Notes: generated by a model not told the origin, from the letters alone. A DNA stretch of 40,827 nt from Helochares maculicollis (GCA_033557835.1 JAWQRO010000378.1:1-40827); one strand, 5' to 3'. Counted from the first letter of the stretch, positions 1 to 11,473 are shown. Numbers and translations are program-made.

Positions 1-27
1 TATATATATATATATATATATATATAT
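1..27. repeat. (TA)n microsatellite at window edge
   Basis: An uninterrupted TA dinucleotide run fills the first 27 bases and probably continues off the window. It lies just before a reverse-transcriptase relic and may have expanded within it. Confidence 0.95.
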
Positions 28-54
28 CGCACAATTATATATCCGACTCTACAC

Positions 55-850
55 TCATGCCGCCTGGTGCTCCACAGACTTCCTATGTATGATCTTAAGT
101 TTTTCAAGAGAACTGAGGGTTCGGGGGACCCTGTAGGACTGTTCAGTACTCTAATCCAAATCGACTAAAACTTAATTTATCCAAATCTAATCTCACAGGT
201 TTTTGTAGAGATCGTGTTTCTCCGACACGTGATTATGTTGTAGATGGTGACCAATTGGAGGAGAATACAATGATCCGGGATCTAAGTGTCATTGTTAATA
301 ACAAACTAATATTTGATTATGCTTATTTGTTTATTGAAAAATGCTTTCAGATTGATTCGCCTGTTAAAATGAGTCGCTGTTTCGTTTAGGAAACTAAATG
401 TAATTATCTCATTATACATTTTCCTAATCAGGAATATTTTGGAGCTCTTGTCAGTTATATTAATAATTGGCATTATTAGAAGTTCTCAGATACACTAGAA
501 AAGATTCAGATAAAGTTTAAAGATTATTTTAACTATCGTTTCAATAGACATTTCCCCTTTTCCTCATGTATTACTCAGTTGATTGAGTAGACGCGTCGAT
601 TTGGATAAAGCATTTCTACCAACGGTACTTATATATCTTTCTGTTTCCAAAATTTAAATCTTTTCTGTAGTTTTACTGCTCACTATCATCCAGACTTCAA
701 TCATCCACCAATTAATATTATGATTAGAGCTCTCCTCTCCTTCGTTTGATGCAATCATGCCACAATATGTACCCAGAAATCGATCTGTTTGCATGCTTCA
801 CATCAATATTGAAACATAGCTTTGAAGAATTCTTCTTTAACATAAAAATC
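55..850 (+). pseudogene. Non-LTR retrotransposon reverse transcriptase relic (Jockey-like), C-terminal half
   Basis: This is a decayed part of a non-LTR retrotransposon polymerase, the enzyme that copies element RNA into DNA at a nicked target. At 82-93 the frame reads PMYD followed by LKFF, where the family has YADD plus LKIF; the first catalytic Asp is therefore Tyr (tat at 88-90) and the second is kept. From 159 another frame reads NRLKLNLSKS, then DYVVDGDQLEENTMIRDLSVIV, matching the family's post-palm segment (NxLxLNxxKC ... DLGV). Further pieces follow: SYINNWHY, a stretch around 500-560 resembling the conserved RIExxQ segment, and a tail near 740-830 reading NMYPEIDLF. At least three frameshifts and several stops separate them. 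The N-terminal RT and endonuclease regions lie off the window or are lost. The Jockey-like label is inference; the RT identity is fairly firm. Confidence 0.75.
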
Positions 851-1878
851 ACATACATTGGCTTGTTTGGTTTGTTGCTGAAGGCTATGTCAATTTTTAT
901 TTGTCTTTAAAGTTGAAGACTAAGCGGTCTTTGTAGAGCATTTATTTTGTAAAATACAAAATAATAAAATAATAAGAATAAATTTTTTATCGATATCGGT
1001 GTATTAGCAGATGAAAACGTCTTGTCTGGGTTCTCATTATTCCCTGTTTTTCATCCTGCCTCACATTTGCTTAAGAAATGGGTAGTTCAATTTACAAAGG
1101 TCAACAGATCTTATTCTAAGTACCTTCCAAATGTGTGTTTCAGATTAATTATGTGACTTCGATAGCATTTGAGTCCAGATAAAATTCGTTAAACTAACAA
1201 AGACGCTTGCGAGTTTTAGCCAGCGAATCTTTACCCAGTTTAGACACAATTGCCGTAAAGTTTATTTGTCAATAATTTCGTTTTAGACATCACTTTTCTG
1301 ATTAATTTCTAAAACTGAACGTAAAAAATTGTTTATTTAATTCAAAAATTACCTAAAATATAACGATACAAGCATATATAAATTCAAAAATATATTTCAG
1401 GCAAAATATACATTAGTCGTCTAGTACATGTTTCGTGACTTCTCGTCAACTTTACAAAGCTTGACGAAAAGCTTTCCTAATAAACCTTAGTGCAATTAAA
1501 ATCTTACCATTAAGATATTCCTCCTAAGTATAAGAGCAAAATTAACTTTAAATGCATTTATGTCGGCGCTTGTAAAATTGTTTTACGTTTAAATCAATAT
1601 TTGCAATAATTCTTGGCTCCTTGAAGGATTTTTTGTTTTTTATAGTTTTTGCATTTATGTGATAGAGCAGTCATCCTCCGCCATAAAATAAATTGTTCCG
1701 CGTGTATTAAAAACTCGAGTTGAAAAAGACATGTATAATAGTGTATCCATAACATTTTAGTTCCGTAAAAAAATTCTTTATGAAATTATTGTCGCTTTCG
1801 GCAGTAGATCATGATTCTAGAGTTGAGTGCTCGGTCAACGGTTCCACGTAATAACAATTTCATAGAAAATATTTAAAT
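851..1878. other. AT-rich stretch, no gene seen
   Basis: No open frame, RNA gene or transposon is recognised here. The only structure noted is a pair of AAGCTT sites near 1456-1476, which can form a short palindrome. Confidence 0.5.
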
Positions 1879-2076
1879 ATGCCTCAACAATCTATCGTAG
1901 GGTCAATCGAAACTGCCAAAAATAAATTTAAGGATTCGGAGCGATACAGTCTTATATATGATAAGAGCCCCTTAAGCTTGAGTTATACCAATACGAAAGT
2001 TACCAATAATAACGAGATTATCTGCGCGCTCGTTGCGACTGGCGGCGACGACGACGACGAAGCCGTCGACGTCTAA
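1879..2076 (+). CDS. Unrecognised 65-codon open frame with acidic tail
   Basis: The frame starts at a true ATG (1879) and ends at TAA (2074-2076). The product is hydrophilic with no signal peptide or membrane segment, and ends in GGDDDDEAVDV, encoded by a CGA/GAC trinucleotide tract. An AATAAA hexamer lies about 205 bp past the stop, near 2282, which would suit a polyadenylation signal. No family is recognised. In DNA of this composition a 65-codon frame is common by chance, and the acidic tail may just be translated microsatellite. It could also be the end of a longer spliced exon. Confidence 0.12.
   Translation: MPQQSIVGSIETAKNKFKDSERYSLIYDKSPLSLSYTNTKVTNNNEIICALVATGGDDDDEAVDV
2041..2073. 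repeat. GAC/CGA trinucleotide tract with inverted GTC tail
   Basis: About four GAC units are followed by GTCGACGTC, so the tract is both a short trinucleotide repeat and partly self-complementary. It is G+C rich in an AT-rich setting. Confidence 0.8.
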
Positions 2077-3080
2077 TGCAGCTGCGTCGCACAAAGGGTG
2101 CAAGGAAGTATCTGCAGCGCGTTAGAGGAGGTTAGCTCTGGTGGGCTGAGTGCCAATGTGTCGCAATGGATCTGATGAGTTATTAATAATTACCAACCTC
2201 TCGCGTTGGCAGGTTATAAATGGTCATTCGACGCCGGTTCCACTGTCACTAATTGTTGCTCTCCTCTGATCCTGCCTCTTTCAATAAATTATTTAGCATA
2301 GAAGCATCTGTTGACGGTAGCCGACCTCCTAATTTTTTATTTCTCAGAGAATGACTTTAAATGACTTTTTCCTATGGGTAAATTTCAGAACGGTGATTAA
2401 TCACAAAGAAGGGGGTGCTCCTCGATTTTTTTCCATTATTTTTAGCTGCCGATTTCGACGCGTGAATCTTTTGATGTGATGTAGAATAAATTGCTGCGAA
2501 GAAATTCAGTAAGTGTTCTAATTACGAATAGAGTGAGTTTCATGAAAATATATTTTAGATCACACATCAGTTCTTGTGTTCCCAGTCTTAAATATAGCTC
2601 TTTCTATTATTAAATTGATGTGTAAAAGTGTATGGGAGTGTATAAGTGCACCGCCCGTGAGTGTATGTGTCTGTGTATTACCTACCTCCCCTTCTATTGA
2701 GTCAATATAGTTTGTTGCCAATCATACATATTGCTCAACCCGATGAAATTTCTATTTTCGATCCGGAGCTATCTATAAACCATACGCCAACCATACTAAA
2801 CTCCACTCACCGACATTTTTTACATCGATTTTAATTCCGCATACTTTAAACACGTGGCTATCTATACTCACCTCATTATATATTTCTATAAACATTTTTC
2901 CTCTCTAGAGCAAACCAATTTCATCGAAATTAATTTTTTCTTATATTGATTGACTCGTCATTAAGCATTCCCTCAGATATATGGAAAAATAGAGGTACGC
3001 CGAATTTTTGGGAAATATTATACATAGCATCTGCCGAGAATAATTTTGCATTAACATCGTAGCATCATATTTGCCAGCTC
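2077..3080. other. Intergenic stretch, no gene seen
   Basis: Moderately GC-rich to about 2330, then AT-rich. It contains a GT-rich run near 2630-2680. No coding, RNA or transposon signal was recognised. Confidence 0.45.
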
Positions 3081-3554
3081 ATGACTTTCAAATACGACAA
3101 AAAAAGTTTATCTAAATATTATGGAAATTTAATTAAGTCTGAGTATTCCACAGATAAACGCTGGAATTTTTTGAGGTTCAGGAGAAAAAATCGCAGGAGG
3201 GGTGAAATGCCGGCGCCATTAAAGATACCGGTTATCTCAATGGTCCGAATATTCACCACACCACCCATAACAAATAATGCGGAATTAGGCAGAGCAGGGC
3301 CTCGCTTGTCCACCCTGGCCCATAGGGCTTATAATTTACGCACGGTATGCGTTCGGGGTGTGTTTCAGCAAACCCTTTTGCTAATTACACCTACATCCGG
3401 ACTACCGATTGCTATAAACACAGTATGCGCGAGTGAGCCTTTCTCCTCTACACACACACATACTGACCCGGTCATAAATATCCTTACCTCAGTAGGCTTG
3501 CACCCCAAAACCCTGTTGCTGTTACAGATATGGCGGGGAGTGGAAAATCTATAG
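3081..3554 (+). CDS. Unrecognised 157-codon open frame in a GC-rich island
   Basis: This is the longest open frame in the window. It starts at ATG 3081 and stops at 3552-3554. The first 40 residues lie in AT-rich DNA and are Lys/Arg-rich (a RRKNRRR cluster); from about 3170 the DNA is much richer in G+C and the product becomes Pro/Thr/Leu-rich, with an STHTHT segment from a short (CA)n run near 3451. No domain is recognised. The opposite strand is also open over 3119-3313, which shows that low stop density from base composition, rather than coding selection, can explain the length. It may be an old transposon piece or a composition artefact. Confidence 0.15.
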   Translation: MTFKYDKKSLSKYYGNLIKSEYSTDKRWNFLRFRRKNRRRGEMPAPLKIPVISMVRIFTTPPITNNAELGRAGPRLSTLAHRAYNLRTVCVRGVFQQTLLLITPTSGLPIAINTVCASEPFSSTHTHTDPVINILTSVGLHPKTLLLLQIWRGVENL

Positions 3555-5411
3555 ATGTACAGATTTGCTTAGGGACCCTCACGATGCTTTCTGGATAGTT
3601 AGATTTTGTAATCAGCTTTTAATTTCACTGGTTCATTTAATTTTGTGAATTTTCGATGACTGCTCCTTTTCACATTCCCGCATAGCTGCAAGACCTTTAT
3701 TAACTTAATTTTTTATAGTTACAGCTATAGATGGCTTAAGCACATAATAAATATTTGCACGTAAATTACCATTCTGAACAAAGACTTTTATGGTAAATCT
3801 GTAAGCAGTATTGAAAATGTTTCATCAATTTAGGTACCTCGAAGTACTGGGAGTGCCACTTAAAAAAGTTCAAATCATTTAAAACCTTGGTAAAATATTT
3901 GGATTGATTTCTATAGAGAAATTACTGCTGTTGTGAAAAGTGTATTTGTGTGTTTTTACTGCTCTCGAAATAGACTCTATGACTTGTTTTCGAAAACGTC
4001 GAAACGACATTTTGAAAATATGTTTCAATATCTAAATCTAAATTGATAGAAACATTGCTTCTTTAGTGTAAATAACTAATAATTAATAATGTTTAGAAAT
4101 TTCGTTTCTAACGTGACGAGACAAGTGGTTAAATATTTTTGTAACGTCCATATTTCAATTTGGAAATCGATGAAGAGTGATAGGTAATTTGTCTTTGCCA
4201 AAGACCTTAAACACGCTGACAATGCCAACAAATAAAATTATGCATATTCTCCTTCCACAACGAAGCAATATGATAAACCATTATTCGTAAATCCAATCAG
4301 TAAGTGAGATGCTGAAAGATCAATATCTCAAACAACGCAGTGGTAACAAATAAGAAACCAACTAACACCAACAATAATATTTATGCTTTTTAGTATTGAG
4401 CATCTCTGTTTATCTATCAATTAAAAGGAATAAATTGATTCTATCTTAAAAGTGAAAATAGTACTGTTATAAATTTATTTTTATCCTAAAGTCTGTGATT
4501 TCTTCAATCTATTACACAGAAGATTTCCTTGAGTATCAGCAAGCTATCATCCCCGTCAATAATTAGTAATTCGTTTTCTCTACAACCTATGTGGGCACCG
4601 TCTTCAATCATTTAACACACCTCCTAAACGATCTAATATTTGTATATACATCCCAAGTAAACGACAACCTCCTAAGCATTGTGGTTAAGTGGCTAAACTC
4701 TTCTGCAGCGCAAAGGAGTTTACATTCTTACTTTCGTTTGTGGGTATGAATATGTGAATCTAACGGGCAGATCTTTCCAGGAGATGATGAAGGAAGATGA
4801 CATCTGTTTACGTAAGTATTATCCAAGTACTAATGGAAAGCCATAATTTTATCTCTCTTGAGGGAGTGAGGCTTATTCACTTTCTCAGCTAAAAAATATG
4901 TCTGGACATTGTTGAGCGTTTAGGGATCCTACTTTCGGTGAAACCAATCCAAAACCTTAATTCCCAAGTTTAGTTTGTTATAATACTATTTTTTTTCAAA
5001 AGACGCCTATTAACTCTACATCTAGAAAAAACCCAACTCATAAATAAGACGATTCCCTTTTAAAATATCGCATTTACTAGTGTTTTAGAAATTTCTTCTA
5101 AAACATATATTTAAAGACAATTTTACTTATTGTCATGTTAGTGCGATAATTTATTAACATGATATGTTTTTAAAGATGAAATGACGTAAAAAATATTGCA
5201 CTATTAAAGTTTTGATGTTCCCTAACTGATATTTTGGTAAAATTGAAACATTACTTTCTTCAGATTTGTAAATACATCAGGTAAGAGTTACAAGTTTGTC
5301 ATGGTTGTAGTCGTAGTTGACTGAGAGTTAGTATATACTTTATAAACATGCAATTGAATTTAAAAAAAATCTTAATTTAGAATGTAATGATTTGGCAATA
5401 AATCAGCAGAG
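3555..5411. other. AT-rich stretch, no gene seen
   Basis: No coding or RNA gene is recognised. A tRNA A-box-like 11-mer occurs near 4682-4692 without a matching B box. Confidence 0.45.
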
Positions 5412-5732
5412 TTGATAGCAAATATGTTTTCTTTTGTAGCAGACAAATTGCTAATATTAAGACTAAGTATAATGGGTATGAATGTGGAAACAGTAGCTTT
5501 TTTAAGCGTCAGCTCTTTCAATCCATTACTAGAAGGAAACACTTTTATTATTTTAGATTACAAAAAAAGATGGAGAATGTTTACCTTGCCTCACAATAAA
5601 TATCTGGCGAATATGAAAATAATCATTAAAACAAGTGCTAAAGGCATAAACTTAAGTGAAAAATCTCTTGGCAACGATAATCGGACGGGTGCAATTAATA
5701 AAGTAAAAATAAGAGGATTTAGAAAAACTTAA
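5412..5732 (+). CDS. Unrecognised 106-codon open frame
   Basis: The stop-free frame runs to TAA at 5730-5732. The first triplet is TTG, so a realistic start is the ATG at 5424 (MFSFVADKLL). The N-terminal 45 residues are mildly hydrophobic and the C-terminal 45 are Lys-rich. No conserved motif, signal peptide or clear transmembrane span is seen. One frame this long is expected by chance in a window of this size and composition. The reverse strand is also largely open across 5420-5700, so coding direction, if any, is uncertain. Confidence 0.1.
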   Translation: MIANMFSFVADKLLILRLSIMGMNVETVAFLSVSSFNPLLEGNTFIILDYKKRWRMFTLPHNKYLANMKIIIKTSAKGINLSEKSLGNDNRTGAINKVKIRGFRKT

Positions 5733-7355
5733 GAATAAATCGCACTTTTAAATTGGAAATGAAAATTCTGGAAATATATTTAAATTATTAAGTTGAAGCT
5801 ATAAAAACTACTTTCGGCTATCTTTACGACGGCTGGCTTACTTCTTATATACACTAAACGCAACTTCTAATAACGCCATAGAGTACTATTATAAAAATCA
5901 AATGGTTGTCACCAAGTCACCGACAAATTTCCTAAAAATTATTTATAAATTACCGCCGCAACTAACACCAAAGGAAACTTACTGCACTCCGAAAAAACTT
6001 TCTTCAATCATGTTTCATTACTTTACAATTATGTCACATCGATTACCAACATCAAGATCCTTGCTACATACATAAAAACACTATAAAATCTATAGAATGT
6101 GAGATTACATAATAGTCCGGTACGGTGTTATACACCTAGGAATCATTGATCTCTCCAGGGGAAATGTGAGTAAGTAATCAAGTTTTGGTTCGATGCGAGA
6201 ACGTCCTAATGAATGAGAATGGGCGTGGGAGTACAAAACGATTGTTTAGAAATTTTGAACGGTCTCAAACCCAGCGTAATTGGTATAATGCCGCGTGTAA
6301 CAGTCCGTCTGATTGCATCAAAACTCAGGTGAAAGTGGACAAGTCCCCTGCACTCATTCAGTAAATATTAGAAACCAATTCCTATTCCTGATCAAGTCCG
6401 CCTGCCTTCCACAGAAGTTAAATCTTTCTCTTCCATGCTTGACTTCGGTGTTAGATCAATAGGCTGCGGACGAACGGACGGACGCAGGACGGAACGATCC
6501 TTGTTAGTCGGTTTCATTGTAAAAATCGAGGAGTTGCCGGTCATGGAGACGAAGCGAGGTATAGCTGACGTCCAAGGGAATGGCATAATCAGGTTACATC
6601 ATTAAACCAACCTAACATTCTTTCCTGCTGCTATCGCGTTGCTCTATTGAGATCTGTTGGAAAGCTCCAATTAAACATTTGTATCGAATTCGTATTTTTG
6701 TCTCCCCTAATAGAATTATTCATCTTTCACGGATTTTATAGTTTATAGTTAAGTTATTAAATTGTTCATTTTCTTGAAATATTCTATACACACTATACAT
6801 AAACATTTTCAAAATATTTTCTCCTTTCGGATTGAATTAAATAAAAAGAAATGCATGACAACGGAAAACTTAGCCCAAAGTTCTCTAGAGTAAGTGTAGA
6901 TTAAAATCAAAATAAATTTCTTACATGACTTTTGTCAATTTCTTTCTAATCCAAATCTAACATCACGCCAAATATCTTCAAGGCATTTCTATTTGGTTTG
7001 ATGCATAAGTATTTTAAAATGTACTGTACAATATTAAAGTGGTTCATGTCTAATATCTTATTTAGAGACTGTACAAGGATTTGAATAAATGCCTCACTTC
7101 AAGGTGCCAATCCCAATCTAGAAAAAAATATATGCACTTCTATCTTCGATTTGATTTTAATTATAAAACTCGGACAGTAAGTCAAAATAGATAGTTGGGC
7201 CCTTAAAACGTGAAGATGTGTAGAAGTCAACTTCTTTGTGGTCGCAATACAGTCTCTTGCCAGATATAAAATTTTATCTAAAACCGAGTAACATTAAACA
7301 TTTCGTAATGAGCTTCCCGAGGTAGTAATTCTGAAGATGAATTGTACATGTAATA
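5733..7355. other. Intergenic stretch with a GGAC-type short repeat
   Basis: Mostly AT-rich. A GC-richer patch at 6390-6590 holds an imperfect CGGA/GGAC short tandem repeat at about 6467-6494 and a 64-codon reverse-strand frame (6392-6586) with no recognisable domain. Near 6124-6136 a GGTGTtatACACC hairpin is present. No gene is supported. Confidence 0.45.
6467..6494. repeat. Imperfect CGGA/GGAC short tandem repeat
   Basis: Units of CGGAC and GGAC recur five times within 28 bp inside a local GC-rich patch. Confidence 0.7.
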
Positions 7356-7930
7356 CTGTCAAACCATTTCCTACAGAAAAAGACGAATAAAATGTTGCTG
7401 CTACTAGCCTACATTTTTTTGTTATGTTGGTACACATTTCATATGAACGTCTGTGAAGTTTCATCTCAATCTGTCAATTCATTCTTTGTTTGTGGTTTAC
7501 TTGCAAACTGGTAAAACAATAAACTCTGAATATTATTGTAACCTTTTAAGTCAGCTGAAAAAAAATCGTGAAAAAAGTCTAGTTTGCAGAAGAACAAAAT
7601 CTGTGCACGACAATGCACCGTGTCACAAGAGCATTATGACATTGGCTAAAATCCTTAAATTGAGGTTCGAATTGTTGGGGCATGCACCGTATTTTAGTGA
7701 CATTTGTTTCCAGACCTAAAATTCCAATACGTGGAAAGCGTTTTTCATCAAATGATGAGGTCATAACAGATGTGGAAGCGTATTTTGCAGCTCTTCCATA
7801 TTCATAAGCTGGAATCTCGTTGGAACAAGTGCGTTGATGTTCAGGGAGACTATACTTAATAATAAAATGTATTTCATATCATAAAATTGTGTTTTTCTTA
7901 TCGAACTGCAAAACTTATTGGACAACCTTT
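7356..7930 (+). mobile_element. Internally deleted mariner element (same family as the 35.8 kb copy)
   Basis: This is a mariner relic that keeps the ends and the C-terminal third of the transposase. The open frame around 7590-7719 contains HDNAPCH, with the second catalytic Asp at 7609-7611, then a damaged PPYSPDLAPSD motif reading APYFSD. After a frameshift the family tail follows: RGKRFSSNDEV and VEAYFAALP. The left 100 bases match the 35771 copy (TTGTTATGTTG, CATATGAACG, GTGAAGTTTCAT), after which almost the whole N-terminal half is deleted. The right end, GCAAAACTTATTGGACAACCT, matches that copy's right inverted end, but the outermost bases and the TA duplicate are not clean. The left boundary is inferred by alignment. 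It cannot encode transposase; ends alone might once have been mobilised in trans. Confidence 0.85.
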
Positions 7931-8757
7931 GACAACTTTGATGAAAAATGGTTTTATTTAAGCCTTAGTGGCATCACGAGTTGACTGCTTACCGCAGGCT
8001 CAGAAAAAGTGAAATTAGAGGTCTACAACATGTGAAATGCAAGTAACGGTATCTGCTGAAAGTAGACAAATGTGAGATTTGACTCCAATAGTTTTTCTTT
8101 CAAATGGACTTTTTTGTAGTATTGATACACAAAATAAAGATTATTTTCAAATGTCCATAAATAAACAAATTTATAAGATACTTTCCACACAATTGTTACA
8201 CTAAAAACGTTCAACGTCTACATATGAGAAATGAAATAGCCTTTATTGTTTGATTGATTGATGTACAATTTTTGGACGAGAAGTCAGCGGAGAGTATAAC
8301 TGGAAATTGTTGATGGTTATTCTGTTTGACAATTGTAAGCAGAAGCGATTACAAAACCGAAGGTTTCGACGAAGACATGCAAGATGCTACTCAAAATCAA
8401 CGGGCTGTAGTATCTCGCCAACGTAAAGTGAGTGATGTGGTCACCCATCAACTAAAATATACGATAAAAATAATGTTGGCAATCGGCTAAACGAACATCA
8501 GATCAGGCAAACAGAGGTGAAGTGCCACAGGAAACAAGCTTTGCAGACTAAAGTCGCTAAAGAACTTGTAATATCTCTAGTTCTATCCAGAAATTATCGA
8601 AGCAATCGTCAACAGCATGAATGAGGAAGTTCGGGAGGCGTCTGCTACATTGGTTGTTAAAGAGAGGGTCTATAGCAACCACTCTCACACTGACATTCTT
8701 TAAATCACAGTTTACATCGATGTTATATAGTATGCTAGCGTATGGAAGTCCTCCAAG
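7931..8757. other. Intergenic stretch upstream of the piggyBac relic
   Basis: No secure gene. At about 8540-8620 the forward frame reads KVAKELVISLV, faintly like the piggyBac tail segment before the Cys-rich domain, but it is out of order relative to the relic downstream, so it is not called. Confidence 0.4.
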
Positions 8758-9585
8758 GTGGACAACAACGAACTCTCGGACACAAGAAAAAGAATTAATT
8801 TCTACAATCGATTTTTACGAATGAAGTTTCCATTTATTCAGTCTTGTCTGCGTTTCGATTTAAGGGAGAATAAAGACCTAAATGATAAATTTTTGCCCAT
8901 AAGAAAAACGTGGTCCATTTTCATCAAAAACTGCAATAAGTATTATAACTCAACTTAGGAGCCAGACAATTAGATCATCACCGTCCCTCGCTGATCAGAA
9001 TGTTGGATCAACCTTTCAACATGTCTCTTGACTATCCGAGAGAATAAGCTAGAAATTTCCATGGAAATAAGTTAGCGTCAAAGAATCCTCCTAAAACAAA
9101 CTTTGGTCACCCTAAAAACATAACTCTACTTTTCCACAGACTAAAGAAAAACAAAATCGTCTTGGTAGTTTCAACTGATCAGCATACCTAAAATATAACA
9201 GACGAAAAGCCGAATAACTTTGTCCACTATAATGATATGAATGAAGGGACGATCAGTTGTGCTACGCCTACTCAGTCGCTCGGAAAACGAATAAGTGGCC
9301 GATGCTTGATTTTCTTTGTGATAATCGATCAAGCAGTCATGAATACCCGCATTTTGTAAAAATCTAAGTTGGCGACGCACGGGATTCCACTTCTGCGATC
9401 ATCGTTTTCATAAATCTGACTGCTCATTCTTCTCGTTGTTACAGCTAAGAAATAGGCGACCTGGAAAAACTTACCTTCAAACATATGCGGAGGTGTGTAC
9501 TATGGAACCGAAAAAAGGACAAAAAAACGCGTGTTCGGCCTGTATGAGACTGGTATACTAGGAACATCGGCTTCTTTGTCCATAA
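8758..9585 (+). pseudogene. piggyBac-family transposase relic, middle deleted
   Basis: piggyBac transposases (DDE_Tnp_1_7 fold) cut out elements at TTAA sites. Conserved blocks appear here in the family order. At 8848-8859 the frame reads LRFD, followed by KFLPIRKTW and FIKNCNKYY, as in the family's RFDDxxT ... LAPIRxxxxxFxxNC block. A stop then breaks the frame, and the segment carrying the first two catalytic Asp residues is largely missing (about 8960-9095). From 9099 a second frame reads NFGHPKNITLLF then KKNKIVLVVSTDQH, matching the FGFxxDxTLVSYxPKKNKxVLLLSTxH block, then HYNDMNEGT (family YNxTKGGVD), GKRISGR and FFVIIDQAVMNTRIL. From 9488 RRCVLW and RKKDKKTR, then after a frameshift CSACMRLV and EHRLLCP, form the C-terminal cysteine-rich domain. 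Multiple stops and frameshifts make it dead. Element ends and TTAA duplicates were not located. Confidence 0.85.
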
Positions 9586-10161
9586 CATATTATCTGTTGG
9601 TCAATCAAATAGAATTCAAAATAATATGTTGTTCCAATATAAAAATAATATGTTTTTACTTTTCTGTGCGGTAATCTGTATTTAGAAGCTGATAAAACAC
9701 AAATAAGCAAACTTTATGATTTTTTTCATTTTTCCTCCCAGTAATTTTGCAAAATAAATGTAATTATTGAACGATCTGCGACTACTTTTTATGGTAGTGA
9801 TATACATTGTGCGTACAATTTTGAATCATTGAAATATTGAAAAATAGTTATGATTTTTTTTTTAAAAAAAGGCAATTTTTGCTAAATTTTCACATGCATA
9901 TGACGTGTTTTTAAAAGACGATCTATACATTGACTGATACAAGTTATAAAAAATGAAAAAAAAAACATGAAACAATCGCTTAGAAGTTAAAACGCCCATA
10001 TATCTTGTTTAACTATGTTTTTCATCAGCATGGGTTTATAAGTTACCTCAAGTGACTACTATGTGGCCTGGCGAAGGTGTGACCGCCAAGGCTTAGCAAA
10101 ATTCAAACGAAATTATCACGTGCTCTTTGACGAGGAAACCTCCGCATAGAACATACAAAAG
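9586..10161. other. AT-rich stretch, no gene seen
   Basis: Contains a T9A7 homopolymer junction near 9854-9870. The right end of the piggyBac element may lie in the first 100-200 bp, but no inverted repeat was recognised. Confidence 0.45.
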
Positions 10162-10452
10162 TAAGAGATCTATTTCAAAATTAGGTTTACGACAGTCTTA
10201 GATGATACCCATCTAAGAAATTCCTTTTTGGAGGAAAAATTAGCATATGACTATTTATTTTGCAAACGCCAGTTGAACGAAATAGTAAGGACCGAACAAA
10301 AGGAACACTTAGATCTATTAAGTCCGTTATCACAACTAATTAATAGAGAAGTTTTCATGATGGATAAGAAATCCAAATCAAATGCCAGCCAACAAATAAT
10401 ACTGATTTTAATGTCAGACTCAGCTCCCACTAGTACGGGACAAAGGAAGTAG
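10162..10452 (+). CDS. Unrecognised open frame, about 96 codons
   Basis: A stop-free frame runs from just after an in-frame TAA near 10159 to the TAG at 10450-10452. No ATG precedes the gene-like part; the first internal ATG is near 10360. The product is charged, with Leu-rich helical character in the middle (QKEHLDLLSPLSQL) and a Lys/Ser segment (DKKSKSNASQQ) before a hydrophobic patch. No family is recognised. It could be an exon or TE fragment, but its length is compatible with chance. Confidence 0.12.
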
Positions 10453-11473
10453 TATTAAATCTATATACAAAATTTCAACTTAAAAAATTGATAACTGTTT
10501 TTGTGTAGACAAATCATTGTGCAAGCAATTAGGCTAATTGATCATAGCACACATTTCCGAGTAATTTTACAACTTTTTTAAATGTCTTTAGGGCTTAACT
10601 CATTAATATTTAAACAAAAATAAATTCATCAAGCGCCCACGTAAATAATGAGCACGAATGTACTAAATTGAAAATTATGTTGTTATCTCCACTAAATTTG
10701 AAAGTAATAAAGTTATAACAGGGAATAACTGAAGTAAAACAGTCGAGAGCTGCAGGTTGTGAATTAAAAAGTAATTTGTAGTTTTTAATTCGTACCATTA
10801 TCTATTAATTACCTTCCATTTATTTATAATGTATCACGCAACACTATGATAATTCGTATAAGATGATATGATAAATGTGCTTCTTGTATTAATTTTTCAA
10901 AATTATTTGCTAAACCGATAGAAAGATCCTGCTGATATTCACACTTTACGCATCTGTAAACGATTTAAACCATATCTGTGATACCAGTTCGAATAAATCA
11001 TACATTGCGTTCATACGAACTCATCAGTTTTACCAGAGCAGTCCAGGACGAAGGCCCTCAACAATCGGGTAATTTTCTCGTGGAAAATTTAAGTGAAAGC
11101 CAGAAGTCCGACTCTGGTTGAGATATCTGCCAAGCTTTTATGATTGTTCCTATTAAGCACACATCAGGTTGCAATAAGAACAACCATACCTATACTATGT
11201 GATTATTTATTATAAAATGTACCCAGGGACGTAGTATTAAAATAACTTGCGAGGTGTGTAGATCAGAGCTGAGACTAAGGTAATTTATGGCCAATAAAAA
11301 TTGAACCTGTTGCTCTCACTGATTTATACACTGCTTCTATTATACGCACTCATTTATCAGGTCGCTGTGCATCCCACTCTTTTATCAATATTATTATTAA
11401 TAATTATAATTTGCATATTATAAAGATTTATTATCCTTCAGGTACCAAGGACAAAGCTATTAGGTAGTAAATT
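10453..11473. other. AT-rich stretch, no gene seen
   Basis: No coding or transposon signal recognised. The right edge (about 11416-11473) would be the 3' flank of the reverse-strand small frame at 11474-11683 and carries its AATAAA on the reverse strand. Confidence 0.45.

Noticed and set aside
4682..4692. tRNA A-box-like 11-mer (TGGTTAAGTGG)
   Set aside because: No B box at the right distance and no cloverleaf folds; likely chance.
8540..8620. Possible second piggyBac tail (KVAKELVISLV)
   Set aside because: Only about 11 residues are suggestive and it sits before, not after, the rest of the relic.
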